DNA from: Mesodorylaimus sp. YZB2_4
Lineage: Eukaryota; Nematoda; Enoplea; Dorylaimida; Dorylaimidae
DNA length: 64,000 nt
NCBI GenBank assembly: GCA_030248295.1
Contig: JASANH010001644.1
Coordinates: 1 to 64,000, forward strand
Direction: 5' to 3'
The notes beneath the pieces are model-generated. The model made no database searches. It had not been told where the DNA came from and saw nothing but the letters and a program-made list of their open reading frames with translations. The position numbers and the translations under genes were made by a program. Positions 20,066-31,900 of this stretch are shown piece by piece; position 1 is the stretch's first letter, and each line of letters opens with the position of its first letter.

Positions 20066-20495
20066 AACTTTTAACGAATGCATAATTGAGAAAATCAAAA
20101 AGAATAAACAGAATGCCACAAGATTATCCAAGCAATGCACAACAAATGTAACGAAGAAATAAATAAATGTTATAAATATGAAAAAATATAAATAAACAAA
20201 AGTTTTATGTAGCCTTCAACAAAGAAAAGGAAGCAGAAATAATATTTTAAGCTTCGCCAGTCACATTTGTTAGTTTGAAGAAAAAAATCAGCTCGTCAGT
20301 CCTTCGCCGATTAAAAAAGTTCAAAAGACATGTCTCTGTCCTTTGACGATTTTAGGATTACTGTACCTGCTCAAGGCCTACTGTAGGTGGCTTCAGCATG
20401 ACAGTAAGCGCGCTTCGCGCGCTTCTTTACACTGCCTATGCTTCAACACAGTGCCACACAAAAGTACTCGCTTGTCACCCCCCTCTATTACTACT
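20040..20495. repeat. Right terminal inverted repeat of the Polinton
   Basis: Reverse-complement partner of 6431-6900, ending in CTATTACTACT at 20495. The GCGCGC hairpin lies at about 20407-20424. The inner end of the repeat overlaps the last short reading frame of the element (19949-20065), so the exact inner boundary is soft. Confidence 0.88.
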
Positions 20496-20509
20496 GCTAC
20501 TTGGTCAAC

Positions 20510-21039
20510 TTACTTGAAAATAGTTCTTAAACGCATGAAATTTCGCGCCAAGATACTGATCAGCTCTGGGAGAAAATTGCAAAACCTCGTCCCATAGCTG
20601 CTGAACTTGATGAGGCGTAATATGGAAAAGGGCTTGCAGCATTCGATTCCAGAAAATCGAAATGACGCCTCGATGATGCCATCTTCACGAGCAGTGATCA
20701 GACGGACCCCACGGAAACATGCAGTGAGAATGACAAGCTCGACTTTCATAGCCTCGATTTCAACAATCGTAAATGGCACGCATTCATTGTCTAGATCAAC
20801 CTCGGGATCGTTGGCAATTCTCCAATGTCTGACGGCAGTGCTGCTGACTAAGTGAGCATTCTTCTCTTCACATTTTTTGCATCTGTAAGACTGCGAGACT
20901 CCACCACCAGGCAATTGTGTAGACTTGGTTTTGCGGAATAAATAGTAACAATTTCCCAAAAACAAACATGGATGCAAAAGCATGTCGTTTCCAAATTTGG
21001 TAGATAAGAATCGCGGCACACCAAAATCTCGACTTGCAA
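20510..21039 (-). pseudogene. FLYWCH-like zinc-binding reading frame
   Basis: An open minus-strand frame begins near 21019. The useful part is residues 1-95: FLSTKFGNDMLL, then LFLGNCYYLF, YRCKKCEEK, a conserved HWRIANDPEVDLDNEC segment and IVEIEAM. The Phe/Leu/Tyr with paired Cys and His follow the FLYWCH finger pattern; the usual central Trp of the YWRC box is Tyr. Such fingers often precede MULE transposase domains, and a MULE relic lies next door, but on the other strand. The C-terminal half looks random and overlaps the Polinton boundary region, so the protein is probably partial. Confidence 0.5.
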
Positions 21040-21267
21040 TAAAGTTAGCCTTTAATTGCGAAACCTATAAAATTTTTGTTGATTTAAAAAGTTTCGACAA
21101 ACTAACAAGCGCAATATCCGCTTTACCTATAAACTCTTCACAAGTGCTTTCGAGGTTGACATAGGTAAGCTGTTTATGTACCTGCGCGCGTGTGCGCTTG
21201 CCACTCATGCACTCGCGGATTCGAGACACTCGCTGAATCGGGACACAATCGTTTAACTGTTGCAGGA

Positions 21268-21920
21268 ATGGCCCCAAAGAGGCGCAGAAATTTCATTTGA
21301 GTCAGTTGGAATTGGATGATGAATTCAACGGAGCAACGCTCGCGGACGCAGCAATTTATCCAAAGGATCATCAGCTGTGCGAGCTGCACAAGAAGTGGAA
21401 TCACGTGAATATGGGCGGTCAAAACAAGGAGAACGTAATTAACGTATTGGACGAAAAAATTCGGCTGTGCAGTGGGAAAGCTTATTTTATCGACTACATC
21501 AAGGAACCTTTTGCAGTGGGCGTTGTGACTCCGTTGATGCTGCGAGTTCATGGACTTCAGTCGTCTCAAAAAATTTGTTTCATGGACAGTTCTGCTCCGT
21601 GCGACGACGAGGAGCATGTTCTCACCTTCATTTTGACTGCAAGCTCCCTCGGCGCCCTCCCCTTGGGCTTTTTAATCACGGATGGTCACTCGAGAGCCAA
21701 AAATGCTGCTGCGTTATCATTGCCAGAGAATCTTCTTGGCGATCGCGCTTTCAATGGTGCCGGTGTGACAAGGCTACTTCCATATTCGAATTTCCGGCCT
21801 GACGGTTGGACCATGTCAGCGTTTATATCATCATTCAAGGAAAGCAAAGTAGGAATAGATCAGACTCATTATCATATCTCCAATTCCTTGGCTCCACCGT
21901 GCACTTTCACCGCCGTCTGA
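21268..21920 (+). pseudogene. MULE-type transposase fragment
   Basis: ATG 21268 starts a basic peptide that hits TGA at about 21298. The frame then runs open to 21918-21920. The segment QKICFMDSSAPCDDEEHVLTF, then a GALPLGFLITD block, matches the first catalytic Asp and following strands of MULE (Mutator-like) transposases. The remaining catalytic residues and the SWIM zinc finger are missing. So this is an N-terminal to central fragment, about 200 codons of a protein usually over 500. Confidence 0.6.
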
Positions 21921-22104
21921 CCTAGGTATGCGTTCGCATTCTCGGATTTGGGCTAGACCCTGTGTATCACAAATTGGAATGGTGTCCCCTCTCCTGCCTA
22001 AACATATGCATTTTGACTGGTTTTTCTTGATAGATGATTGATGCAGTTCCTTGTGTGTTCACTTATGACTGGTTTTCTTTACTAGACACGTGCTTTAGGA
22101 ACTG

Positions 22105-22139
22105 TATATAAGGAGGGTTCTGTGAGCATGTTTTTCATT
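22105..22139 (+). promoter_or_regulatory. Core-promoter-like site
   Basis: TATATAAG at 22105-22112 and TCATT at 22135-22139, with 32 bp from TATA start to initiator A. The downstream 400 bp has no clear gene; the next frame begins at about 22529. Confidence 0.4.
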
Positions 22140-22528
22140 TGGTGCGATCAACGTCAAGTCGATAAATTCGTTTCTTTTGGGTCACGTTTTGTTTCTTTGT
22201 TTTGATCGCGCATATGGCGCGTATTTTGGGCGCACGGCGTCAACATCGATCCACGCCCTATCACCGACGCACGTTGGGTAAGCTTAATTGAGTGTGGTGT
22301 GGTTAGGTCTGTAGATCACAACCCAGCTAACTTCATCACACCGGATATCCTGTAACTGTGATGACGGATGACAGTGACGCCGAGAAAGGTGCCATAGCGG
22401 AGGTCTGGCCGCGCACTAGGCAATAGTTATCTTTGTCAATTTCACGTCCTTCAAGCAATGTGGCGATAGCTTTAGAATGTAAAGAATGGTATTCAAGCGG
22501 AACATAGAAAGTTGCTCATGGAAATGTT

Positions 22529-22909
22529 TTGAAAGATACAGTAGTTTACGCTACGACACCAATTGATCACGAGCGCGCGAAAAATGTGATTTTTGAATCT
22601 GAATTATCAAAGCGATACGTCCAGTTTCGCATACACGTCGAACTTTACCGGTGGCCAAAGCTAACAAACCGCACGCAAAAAGAATTTCGATTTCTGTTGT
22701 GTATGTGTAGAGACCCTTGGGTCATCAACGCAGAAAATTGCACGACGAGGAGAAACACTGCGATGAAAAGAGTTTTGTTTTGCTTTGAGTATTTGTATCC
22801 TGTCCCCAGAAGTGCTAGGATTAAACGAGGACTGGTTATATGGGAAGACTTTCCTGATGCCTCCAAAACTGATAAATCAAAGTCAACTAAACAAACGTTT
22901 TTTACCTGA
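22529..22909 (+). CDS. Unrecognised reading frame
   Basis: 126 codons open on the plus strand, starting at a non-ATG codon; the first in-frame ATG is at 22700. Charged and Cys/Arg-containing, with a segment FRIHVELYRWPKL that could be a real domain. I recognise nothing. Support is length and the promoter-like site 400 bp upstream. Confidence 0.25.
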   Translation: MKDTVVYATTPIDHERAKNVIFESELSKRYVQFRIHVELYRWPKLTNRTQKEFRFLLCMCRDPWVINAENCTTRRNTAMKRVLFCFEYLYPVPRSARIKRGLVIWEDFPDASKTDKSKSTKQTFFT

Positions 22910-23617
22910 TAAAAAGTACTCCGCAGCATGCCAAGAAAAAAGACATGAGTGATCGATCCTGCAGTGTATGCATATATATCTGTTTGGGCGCGCAGCTATG
23001 CTCGCTGCTTACCCATACATTGCTGGCAGGAATGTGTAGCAAACGATTCAAAATACTCTGTTGCTAAATTGCTGAATTGCCAACGTTGTTGAAATGAATG
23101 AGACTTTGACTTATTGTAAGCTGAAAAACTGCATCTAAAACTCTATACCAGATTTTTTGGGCTAGTGACAGTTTAGTTCCAGATTCAGTTAGCTCAATGA
23201 TGCAGTTACAGTCTCATCCAATGTAACAACGTCAGCTAAGCTGTGGTAAGGATAACGTAGACTGCGCTTACTTAAGGAGTCAGACCAACTGACATGACTC
23301 TGAAAACAAGACTGAAAATGCTCAGAAATCTAAACTATCCACCCAGGCAGGCCTAGCCGTCGCCTACCTCCACCCTCCTCTAAAAGCCTTGTGCTAAGGC
23401 CGTGGAGAGCCAGCATCGACCGCAAATCAAACCGGCTGAGCCGAACCACCAGATCGGCGATTTTTACGAAGCTGAACCGAAACAGTGTTTCTGGACTAAA
23501 CCCTCGAGCCGGAGGAAATAAACGCATTCGGGAATGCCCCTTCATTCGTGAAAAAATTTTGTTCGTTGAAATGTGCTTGTAACGTTACGACTTAGGTTGC
23601 AAAAGGCAGCACGCGTG

Positions 23618-23696
23618 TGATGGGGGTCCTCTTTTCAATCAATTATTGTACCAGACGAAATTGCGCTTGCTGTTTTTTGGCTGCCGTTTTAGAACA
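23618..23696. repeat. Dispersed repeat, copy 1 (pair with 36823-36901)
   Basis: About 80 bp, from TGGGGGTCCTCTTTT to GGCTGCCGTTTT, shared in direct orientation with 36823-36901 at roughly 80-85% by eye. The rest of 22910-25430 holds no gene I can support. Exceptions are a diverged relative of the 49881 MITE end at about 23408-23490, and a Cys-rich minus-strand frame at 24440-24781 of unknown nature. Confidence 0.65.
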
Positions 23697-24439
23697 GCGA
23701 AAAAGATTTCGATAATTTTTTGGACTGGCATGTCCTTTGTATATATCAGCCTGTGATCATACAAAAGGATTCTGCACGATAACTGAGGGTCGACCCCCGC
23801 AGGGTGGAGAATGCACTCGATGAATGACTAGACCCTCGCCCAGCCTTGCTTCTTCGCTGTGCATACAAACCGTGTAAATCGATTAACACACAAGCACACA
23901 AACTTTACATTGGAAATGAAAAGAAACCATTAAGACAACATTGAAAAAACCTTTACATCACACCTTGACATTCACGTTGCATGATTAAATCGCGTATATC
24001 ATCCGCCAGAGTGGCCAGACGCTAAAAGCAAATCCCTTTGCACGTAACCCTAAAAACCTTCATTACTCATCCAAAAGCCGTCAATAATCCCCTCACAAAA
24101 ATACCCTTGCGGTATCAACGAACTGTAATCATACTGAGGTCAGACAAAGAGAAGCATTAGCAGCATTTTAAAATTCTCCGAGGTCCTATCATTCGTGAGC
24201 TCCTGCCAAAAGTCGGAATTAAATTTTTGTCACACAAACATGGGCTTATACGTAGCTCAAAATGGATGCCTGACAGTAGGGTCACACACATGGTACTTGG
24301 ACCCGATGGTCCTTTGCTCTAGACCCCAACATACATGTCTTTCAAAATTTGGAACTGGCATTAGCAGCCATTATCGCAGTCGAGACTCAGTTTCTTCAAG
24401 CCTCTTTCCCATGCGGCATGATACCTATCTGTGACGCCA

Positions 24440-24781
24440 TCATAACGTGATTGTAAACTGGCTCCATTGTAAACTATGTGACGCCATTGTAAACTGGCTC
24501 TGGGCTCGGAGCTTGAAGCGAGCCACCAGGCACGGGATAAACATATCATACATGCTTTTGTTCATCATATGATATCGAGCGCACTTGTGCGCTCTCATTT
24601 CGTAGTGTTTCGCGCAGCAGATGTCTGAGGGTTCATTAACACGCTTAGCACAGCCCTCAAATTCGCAGGGTGACCTGTGATTAGGGAAGCATTTGTAATC
24701 TTTTACTTCAGTGCGAGCCTCGCAGCGAGCCTCCAAGCAGGGCGGCTCGTTTACGCGGAGCCGCACTCGCGACCCGTTCAA
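24440..24781 (-). CDS. Cys/His-rich unknown reading frame
   Basis: An open frame from ATG 24781. Residues 14-70 contain nine Cys and four His spaced like a small zinc-binding protein (CLEARC, CFPNH, CEFEGC, CCAKH, HKCARYH). No family recognised. The C-terminal third overlaps a short tandem repeat (GTAAACTGGCTC units at 24449-24510), so the real end is uncertain. Confidence 0.25.
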   Translation of the reverse strand: MNGSRVRLRVNEPPCLEARCEARTEVKDYKCFPNHRSPCEFEGCAKRVNEPSDICCAKHYEMRAHKCARYHMMNKSMYDMFIPCLVARFKLRAQSQFTMASHSLQWSQFTITL

Positions 24782-25429
24782 AATGGGTCTTCGCTGAAAA
24801 TGGTGGTCACGTCAACGCCAAACTCCATTCAATCGTGCGCCTACTAACTGTTTTCTAGAAAAAAGAGACATTCTTCGACAGAAATCAAATAGTGAATTCA
24901 ATCAAGACATGCTCGTCATTTTTCAGTCATTATAAGAGCAAGATATTTTCAGGACACTGACCTTTTTTCCAGTATCTCCGAATCTTGAACAGCATCGACC
25001 CTCCGATAACGCTTAACAGCGTCTTCCGCTATCCCATAACGAAAATCAGAGTCAAACGAATTCTTCAAATGCGCAAGTTAGCAAGTAATCGCTGAGAAGA
25101 CAGTTTGAAAATATAGGCTATTCCTACCTACGTACACCACCTTTCAGGTGAGGGCGTGTGGCTACATGCAAGGTACCGCCGCATCAAATAAGAATAGGTT
25201 GCGGCCTTATTCAAAACTGCCTCTGACTGCGCTCCGCCGCGCAACAAAAAATATTGCTCGCCTACAGCACACTTGCCAAACTGGGATTGCGATTCAAAAT
25301 AAGAAACTAAGATTGTATACAGTAGGTCTAAAACCCTAAACACCAAAAACTCGAAAACAATTTCCTGCTAATACAGTTGCTTCAGCAACTCTCAGCTTTT
25401 AAGAACTTGATTATGCATACTAGTCAATA

Positions 25430-25640
25430 TGCTTGTGACTGGTAGATTCTAGAAACTGACATATTCATTGCATGCGATTAATACGAGCTAAAGATGAAAG
25501 CCGCGCACTACGCTGTGTTTGATGCTAAAAATTTTCCTCTAAGATTTTGTTGCGAAAAAACATGCCTCAGATAAGTCACTCTGCTGCGGTACATAATGTT
25601 CTTCCATGAGCTAATGGATATACCTGCACTCGCGGATAAA
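25430..25640. repeat. Dispersed repeat (direct copy at 55230-55450)
   Basis: About 210 bp shared with 55230-55450: CTAGAAACTG, TTTGATGCTAA, CTTGTTGCGAAAAA-ACATGCC and GATA-CTCCCGCGG landmarks occur in the same order and spacing. No coding potential. Flanking sequence to 26600 shows no gene I can support. Confidence 0.65.
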
Positions 25641-26617
25641 GCGGTTAGTGCAAGTAGAACCATTGTACAAAATTTGCTTCCACCGCATGCGCAAGAGATT
25701 AAAAGCTGTGGCCATTGTTTTGTCGCTCGACTACCATGACGAGTCTTCCACTAAATCTCTCTCTCTCGCTTATCTTAGGTTGGGCACTCGTTTGCACGTG
25801 TCTGAGTACGATTATTTTGTGGGAAGTACAACCTTTACTTCAGACTATGCGTTGCACTGTAGACTGAAATCAGCAGACGCTAGGTCAGTTCTGTATGTCA
25901 TGAGGACCCCTTTCATTTCAGCCTCATTGACTCCCAACATGTTGTTCCTGAGTCAAATTTGATGGTGAGTGACAAGCAGTATGCAAATGACCAAATTTTA
26001 TAAAATTTGTTTTGCAGCATTATCTCTAGTCAATTTTTCCACGCTGGCATTCACGGCATAACATTTTAACCTCGTTTTCAGCGCATCCTCTATCCTTAAT
26101 TATAACCTGCATTTTCGCCGTTTTATTGCCAAGTTTTTAAATAACAATGCTTAGAAAGAACGCTTTTTCAAACATTTTTTTTAAGGCATGACAACTTTTG
26201 TGGCGGTCAAAAATGATTTTTAGCTCGATTTTTTCCCCGAATAAAAATGTTGTTCGATGCTACTACGTAGTCTTGTGGGTCTCATGCTTTTACTTCTTTT
26301 TCATGATTTCCATGCACATTATTTTAGACTCGCTCTCCCGTGTATCCACTGTATATTGTGTTCGCAAAAGTATGAGAAAAAGATGCGAGCTTCCGCTAAC
26401 CAGTATTAACGTCCGCTGTTATTGTCAGTCACTCTTCATATACGCCTTTTCTGCATAAACACCGTTTTTTAACTCTTTTCTGTATAACACAGTTTGTCAT
26501 CATTCGTCGTGCACTCGCTTTCGTGCATCTGTTGCATCTTGTTGTTGCCAAGATTTACCGCCCATGTGGTAACGCTGTACACTTAAGTGATGTCGAATGG
26601 CATCAACGAGATACATA

Positions 26618-27078
26618 TACTGACAAGGGAACATCGCCAGCCATCAAGTCGAACTGCAAGAAACCAAAAATTGTAATATGTTCCTTGGTGCAAACGAAAG
26701 CTATGTGCAAAATATTAGAGGCGTCTGGCCAACTGGTCAGCAGTGGTCAGCAACCAAAGTCCTGAATTTTTGTGTGTTAACGGAGCTGAGCGTTAAGAAA
26801 AACACGCAAAGTTCTTTCCAAACTAGATTTATGGGTTCAGAGTCTCTAGTTTAAGCTTCCAACACTCGGGTTTGGGGATTTTTTCTGAAAAAACCCAAAA
26901 AATCCAGCAGAATTTAGAAATTTCACTGTGCTCCTCGCGTTAACCAGAACTGACCAGCTGGCCAGAAGCCTCTGATATTTTGCATAGAGCTTTCTTTTGC
27001 GCCCAAGAACATGTCACAAGTGTTTTGGTTTTCTAAAATTCGACTTCACGGTTGGCGATGATCCCTTGTGAGCCCTCT
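26618..27078. mobile_element. Foldback/MITE with about 130-bp inverted ends
   Basis: 26622-26755 matches the reverse complement of about 26937-27072: CAAGGGAACATCGCCA versus CAAGGGATCATCGCCA at the tips, then GTCGAA, ATGTTC-TTGG, GCAAAATAT-AGAGGC-TCTGGCCA. The loop is about 180 bp and has no gene. No target duplication is obvious, so the superfamily is unassigned. Confidence 0.8.
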
Positions 27079-28105
27079 CGAAGTTCAACAAGTAAACAGA
27101 CGTCTAGCAGACTCGCAGCACATACGACTCAGTACGATTTTAAAATTCTATCTCTCTCGGAAGCGGGTGCAGATTGACAAAAAACATAGCATTGGTCCTG
27201 ATTCTCACGCATTTTCAAGCAAATTAAACTTTTTGTGGTAAGCTCGCTCAAAACTTTGTGAGGAAGGACGTAATTTTGAATTTTCGATGGCTCCCGCACA
27301 CAGCACACGCTACGCGGCGGCGAGTTTTCCTTTTTGGCAATGGTCAGCGCGGAGAGGAGGAAAACATCCTAAGATTTGCGCTCTTGACAGCGAAAGTTAA
27401 CCCGAATTGCGATCAGTGGATTTGCGCTCTTGACTCAGGACGCCACCTGTAACCAGTTGTAATAAACACTCTTTTCCCTAATCAAGAGGAAGTGGTTATT
27501 GCAAAAGAGCTGCGCTGCCAACACCTCCGCCAGTCAACTTTACGAATTGTGGAGTTCCTAACCCAATAATAAACATTCAGAATTTCTGCATAAAAACCTG
27601 TGATCGGCAGATCGAGCGCTGCAACTGAAGAATTACATTGGAGCAAGAAGGGGAGGCCGTCGACTCTTTTCACTGCATTGAAACCAATTTTCGCTCAAAG
27701 AGCTCAGGCGGGGGGGGGGGGGGGGGGGGGGTGGGCACTGATGAGCCTTTTCATCCAAGACAGCCGCAGGCTTACTATAGTAGTCCAACCGTCTGGCGCC
27801 CCGATGCCACCCAAATGTAATGGCTGCGATAAGACTGCCTTGCTGATTTTTTGGTGGTTTGCTAGTCCAGATAAAGCGTCGAATGAGGCGAGAAAACTTG
27901 GTAAGGGCAAGCGGTGAAGCAATAACGTTCATTATTTAGAACACCAGCAACTATCCCAGCAGCTGGTTTCAGACTAGCGTTTTACCAAACAGTTGATCGC
28001 CTGCTGATGCAGTCCTCAACCTGCTGCTTTATTTGGACGAGTTTCTTTTGGAAGTTGCGCTCAAGGTGCGGTTGCGAGGAAGATTCTTCATTTCTTCAAA
28101 CTTTT

Positions 28106-29030
28106 TCATGCTCTCGGGACTAAAACCTTACCCTGACGGAAGCTCAATACCAAGCATTCTGTTTTGTCAGCTTTGAGCTTAAAGCCTGAGGCGTAGCCAA
28201 ACTTTCTGAGAACTCCCAATGCAGCCTCAGCAGGGTCCTTATCCCGCAAGAACAAATCCGTATCATCCGCAAACTGACCCAGCAGGTATTCTGTCCCTAG
28301 CACACTTACGCAATGCACATTCGGACGTGACTACAATGCTGTGGCCAGAAAGTCAATCGCAATGATGAACAGATATGGGGAAAAGGGGCATCCTCGACTG
28401 ATTCCTCTGCCTAATTGTATGCGACCCTAAAAATGGCCGTTGTTGATAACTTCACTCTTCTCCCCGTGGTACAACATCCGAACTGCCGATATGAGCCAGA
28501 GACCAAAAAGTGGTTTCGCTCGGGCTGCTAAGGCTTTAGCCAGAATTTCGAAGTCGCAATTTCGCAACGTGATGGGCCTCTAGCTATATCATTCGACTAA
28601 GTCTTTTTCTTGCTTTGGTAGTAACAAGATCACGCCTTGCTTTTGCGAGGGCGATAGGTCACCTGCCTCCAGCGCCGCTAGGACAGATTGCATATATGGC
28701 TCCCGTGCTACATCCCAGAAGCCCCAGTACCATTCGACTAAAGGCCATCTCGCCCTGGCGTCTTACCCCTAGCCATCCTGTCTAACGATTTACGGAGCTC
28801 CCAGTGTTGGAGGGGCTGGTCGATTGCGCCAAGGACGACGGCACTTAACCGCCGTGGGTCGTGCTCGCTAACTTGGGCTAGCCAACTTTCAATCTGCGCT
28901 TTTTCTACTGGTTCTACTGAGAGGATTGCGCGTCGTCCTCCAACAACGTTTCTAGTTCCAGCCTTGCAGCCTCCATGTCAGATAATATCCTGAGTCGATT
29001 CCCGAGAAAGGGACTGCAATGCAGGCCCTT
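28106..29030 (-). pseudogene. L1/Tx1-like reverse transcriptase relic
   Basis: Read from 29000 down, broken frames give, in order: a GKTPGRDG box, FEILAKALAARAK, RGISRGCPFSPYLF and the catalytic FADDTDLF, ending with GFKLKADKTECLVL at about 28135. This order is that of an L1/Tx1-type reverse transcriptase. Frames change several times, with stops between motifs, so it is an old fragment of one domain. No endonuclease, poly-A or target duplication was found. 27080-28100 beside it holds only a 22-bp G run (27710-27731). Confidence 0.8.
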
Positions 29031-29139
29031 CCATACATGCCGGAACCGTATAACAGCCTATAATCTTTATAGGCTAACCTGGAAAATTTTTGCAAAAAAA
29101 AGGGGAACGCGCAGTCAAAGTCTCTAAAAATTGTTCTTA

Positions 29140-29250
29140 TTCACTTGCTGCCCAATGGGTACCATCCGTTCGAGGTGTTTTCGCCTCCGCTGCGCAATGG
29201 GTATCATTGGTTCGAAGTGTTTTCGCCTCCGCTGCGCATTGGTGGCTTCA
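29140..29250. repeat. 42-bp tandem repeat, about 2.5 copies
   Basis: Units run CAATGGGTA-CAT-GTTCGA-GTGTTTTCGCCTCCGCTGCG. They overlap an open frame at 29090-29278 that is probably a product of the repeat, not a gene. Confidence 0.8.
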
Positions 29251-29610
29251 GCTTGGCTTTTTGAAAGCTGCTTACTAAGTTAGTCTCGCTTCTTTACTCG
29301 TGCTTTTAGAGGGATTCTAAATCATAAACATCATGGCTGCAGCAGTACTCGCTCATTTTTCAGTAATTGGACTTGTGGTGATTTCAACAGCATACGATGC
29401 AGTGGTTATCAACTAAGTCAACACATACGATTTGGGGCAACATGAACTCGACGAATTCACTGAGGTTAAAAGCGGTTAATCGCGATGGCGGAAAAAAGCC
29501 CCACATTTGCAGCCATTTGTGCTTATCATACTAAAAGTTTATGACCCTTCACTCGAAGGACCCGCGATTATTCTCTCAGCTGATTTTTACCGCCACAAAT
29601 TTGATCATTC

Positions 29611-30287
29611 CCAAAAAAAGTCTGTTATGACAGACGTAAAACTTTTAGACCAGCCAATGCACAGAGTGGATAACCAGGGCTTAGGATGGCTGGTCAACTC
29701 GGCCACTGCAACTCGCAACAACGGCTAATTAGGAAACGTGCTCAAGCTGCTTTTTCTGCATGAATATAAGCACTACGACTAATCGTGAGGGTCATTAAGA
29801 GATACAGTTTGTGGTCCACATGACTCGAAGCGGCTCGAAGTGTCTGCCTCTCGGGTTGAACGCGCACTACAAGCGAGTGTTTAACCCCCGAATACGCAAA
29901 TCATTTCTGATGTACTGAAACATGACCATGAACATACAGTTGGAAAGGAGAAAGACTGTTGCGAGTGTTACTCAATGCTTGGGTTCTGCCGATAAGCTGT
30001 ACCACGTTACTCGCAGCGCTAGAGCTAGCATATTCAGGTTGCCATCGTGTGAAACAGCTGGTATCCTTTGGGGAGCCTGTCCAAACAGCAGCAGCACACA
30101 CACTATGTTGCTTTGGTGCTGAAATCGACAAGCATCTGTGTGTTAGTGATAACACACTGTGTGCATTAAGCAGAATGTGAGGACCTGTCATCGTGCGGCC
30201 AGTAGACCAGCCATGCTGAGCCCTGGTTATCCATTGTGTGCATTACTGGTCTAAGAGGTTTGAGTCTGTCATAACAGACTTTTTGAG
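29611..30287. mobile_element. Foldback element with about 100-bp inverted ends
   Basis: 29611-29708 is the reverse complement of about 30185-30287. Landmarks: AAAAAGTCTGTTATGACAGA, then TTAGACCAG, ATGCACA, GGATAACCAGGGCT and GGCTGGTC. The end contains its own small palindrome (GTCTGTTATGACAGAC). The 480-bp interior shows no gene. No clear target duplication. Confidence 0.8.
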
Positions 30288-30289
30288 TA

Positions 30290-31900
30290 ATAAAAAGACC
30301 GTTTTTCGTTCTTGTTACAAACTAGTTTCGACCAAAACACTGCGTGCCCATGCATAGATCAACTGAGAAATGAGGTGACTGACATCCAAACCTCTGAAAA
30401 GCATGAACCTCAAACGGAACTTGCAGCCGCGCGCCTGAGATTATTCGTACGGTCCGCCACACAGGATCGCAGGCATGCACTTTTGTTAAAAATATGAGGA
30501 AACGAGGGGAGCTCGAAAAGTTCGTAGCCTAACCACATTTTAATTGAAGCTATACAAATCCATAATTGTTCTTTTACGAAATAACATCTCCTGAGACCAA
30601 CGCACTTGTTCACACTTTAAAAAGAAGGATTACTTACACCCTTCAAAAAACGCTTAAGTCGCTGATTTCCTTCCTCATCATTCTCCCAATAAACTTTTTT
30701 TGGTTTTTTCGAATAGGTAGTAATCACTGGGTGCCAGGTTTGGACTGTATGGTGGATGATCAGTTTGTTTGAATCCCTATTCATCGATAGCAGCCTGAGC
30801 AATTTCTTGCAGGGGTATTAGTGGGATGTGTGGGAGTGTAAATTAAAATTTCACTGCTGCAGCTCATGCGGAAGGTACTCAGGGTACGAACTTTTTCAAC
30901 TCCCTCCGCATATATGGACACCAGGGAAAAAACATTACTTCTTTTATGCGCCTATCATATCCGATAGCTTATCCCCTACTTTAAAACACAATCCAAGATC
31001 ACCCACATATTCTTTGCTGACAGTAGGTGCCTATGCCACGCGAAAAAAACGAAGCAAAAATTCAGTTTAGTGATCGAGTCGAACCGCGTACCTCGTGGTT
31101 TCAAAACAAACTTTTTACCGAACTGATCTATACCGGCTCCGTCGCCTTCTTTTACGTCATCCCAAACTGCCCTTGCAGCGGGAGGAGACGCTCAACTCTA
31201 AACGAAATTTTTTCAATAATCGATAGCCCAAGGACGGATTTACGAAAACCTTTGTTTTTTGCAAGCTTTGCAAGATAGGTCAGGTCCGCTATCGTGTCAA
31301 TTTTTATCAAAATCCGTATAGTAGCTGACAAGCGCCGGATGTAAAAGGCTAAAAAGGGACTTTTTTTGGAATAACTTTTCAGACATTAATGCTTTAAAAA
31401 AATGAATATCAAAAGGCAGATTCCGGAGGCTCGAGCTTTCAGGAAAACTAACATTTACAACTGTACGACCTCTGGTTGTTGCTCTAGGCTGATGTTGTCT
31501 CCTCCTCCTCCTCCTCCTCCTTCTCGTCTCCTCCTCCTGAACAAGAAATCGCGTATTCTGGAACTCGACGACGTCTAAATGGATTTTGATAAAAATTAGA
31601 AAGATTGTAGACCCGGCCTATTTTGCAACGTGCGCAAAAAAACAAAAATTTTTGTCGAAGCGTTCTCCAGTTATTAGCCAGATAAAATCGTCCTTTAGCA
31701 TAAAGCGTCTGGTTGGCTGGTCTATGCAGGCACTACCGTGCCTGCTTATACATGCTCCCCTTCGAGGGCCGCCCTACGAGTTTGGGGGAATCATCATCAT
31801 CGAGCAGTACGGTTGCGAAAAACGCAGTCGTGGACTGGGCATGGCGGCTGGTCGGGCCCCGCGGCGGTCCTTTAATTCTTGTGTTTTTACGCCGAATCAT
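30290..31900. other. Repeat-rich noncoding stretch
   Basis: No supportable gene. Contains a short inverted pair around 30495-30540 and 30845-30905 sharing GAAAAGTTCGTA, and a (TCC)n microsatellite at about 31498-31552. The 5' part of the following LINE may start in this stretch. Confidence 0.4.

Larger units (their letters stand above)
6431..20495. mobile_element. Polinton/Maverick (adintovirus-like) element, decayed, with nested LINE
   Basis: About 14 kb bounded by inverted repeats whose ends read AGTAGTAATAGAGGGG, starting with the AG typical of Polintons. Inside, all in plus orientation, are recognisable relics: protein-primed DNA polymerase B with an N-terminal zinc finger, a retroviral-type integrase with chromodomain, minor capsid, basic protein, major capsid, FtsK/HerA-like packaging ATPase, and two short conserved late proteins. 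No cysteine protease was found. Nearly every core gene carries a stop, frameshift or deletion, so the copy is dead. Subtracting the 2.2 kb LINE in the capsid gene leaves about 11.9 kb. The 6-bp flanks (6425-6430 and 20496-20501) do not match, so no target duplication is visible. Confidence 0.93.

Noticed and set aside
6425..20501. Six-base target duplication around the Polinton
   Set aside because: Left flank GTATAT and right flank GCTACT do not match; shifting the ends by a few bases does not help.
27600..27932. Overlapping frames with long Gly or Pro runs
   Set aside because: They cross the 22-bp G homopolymer; length comes from the run, not from coding.
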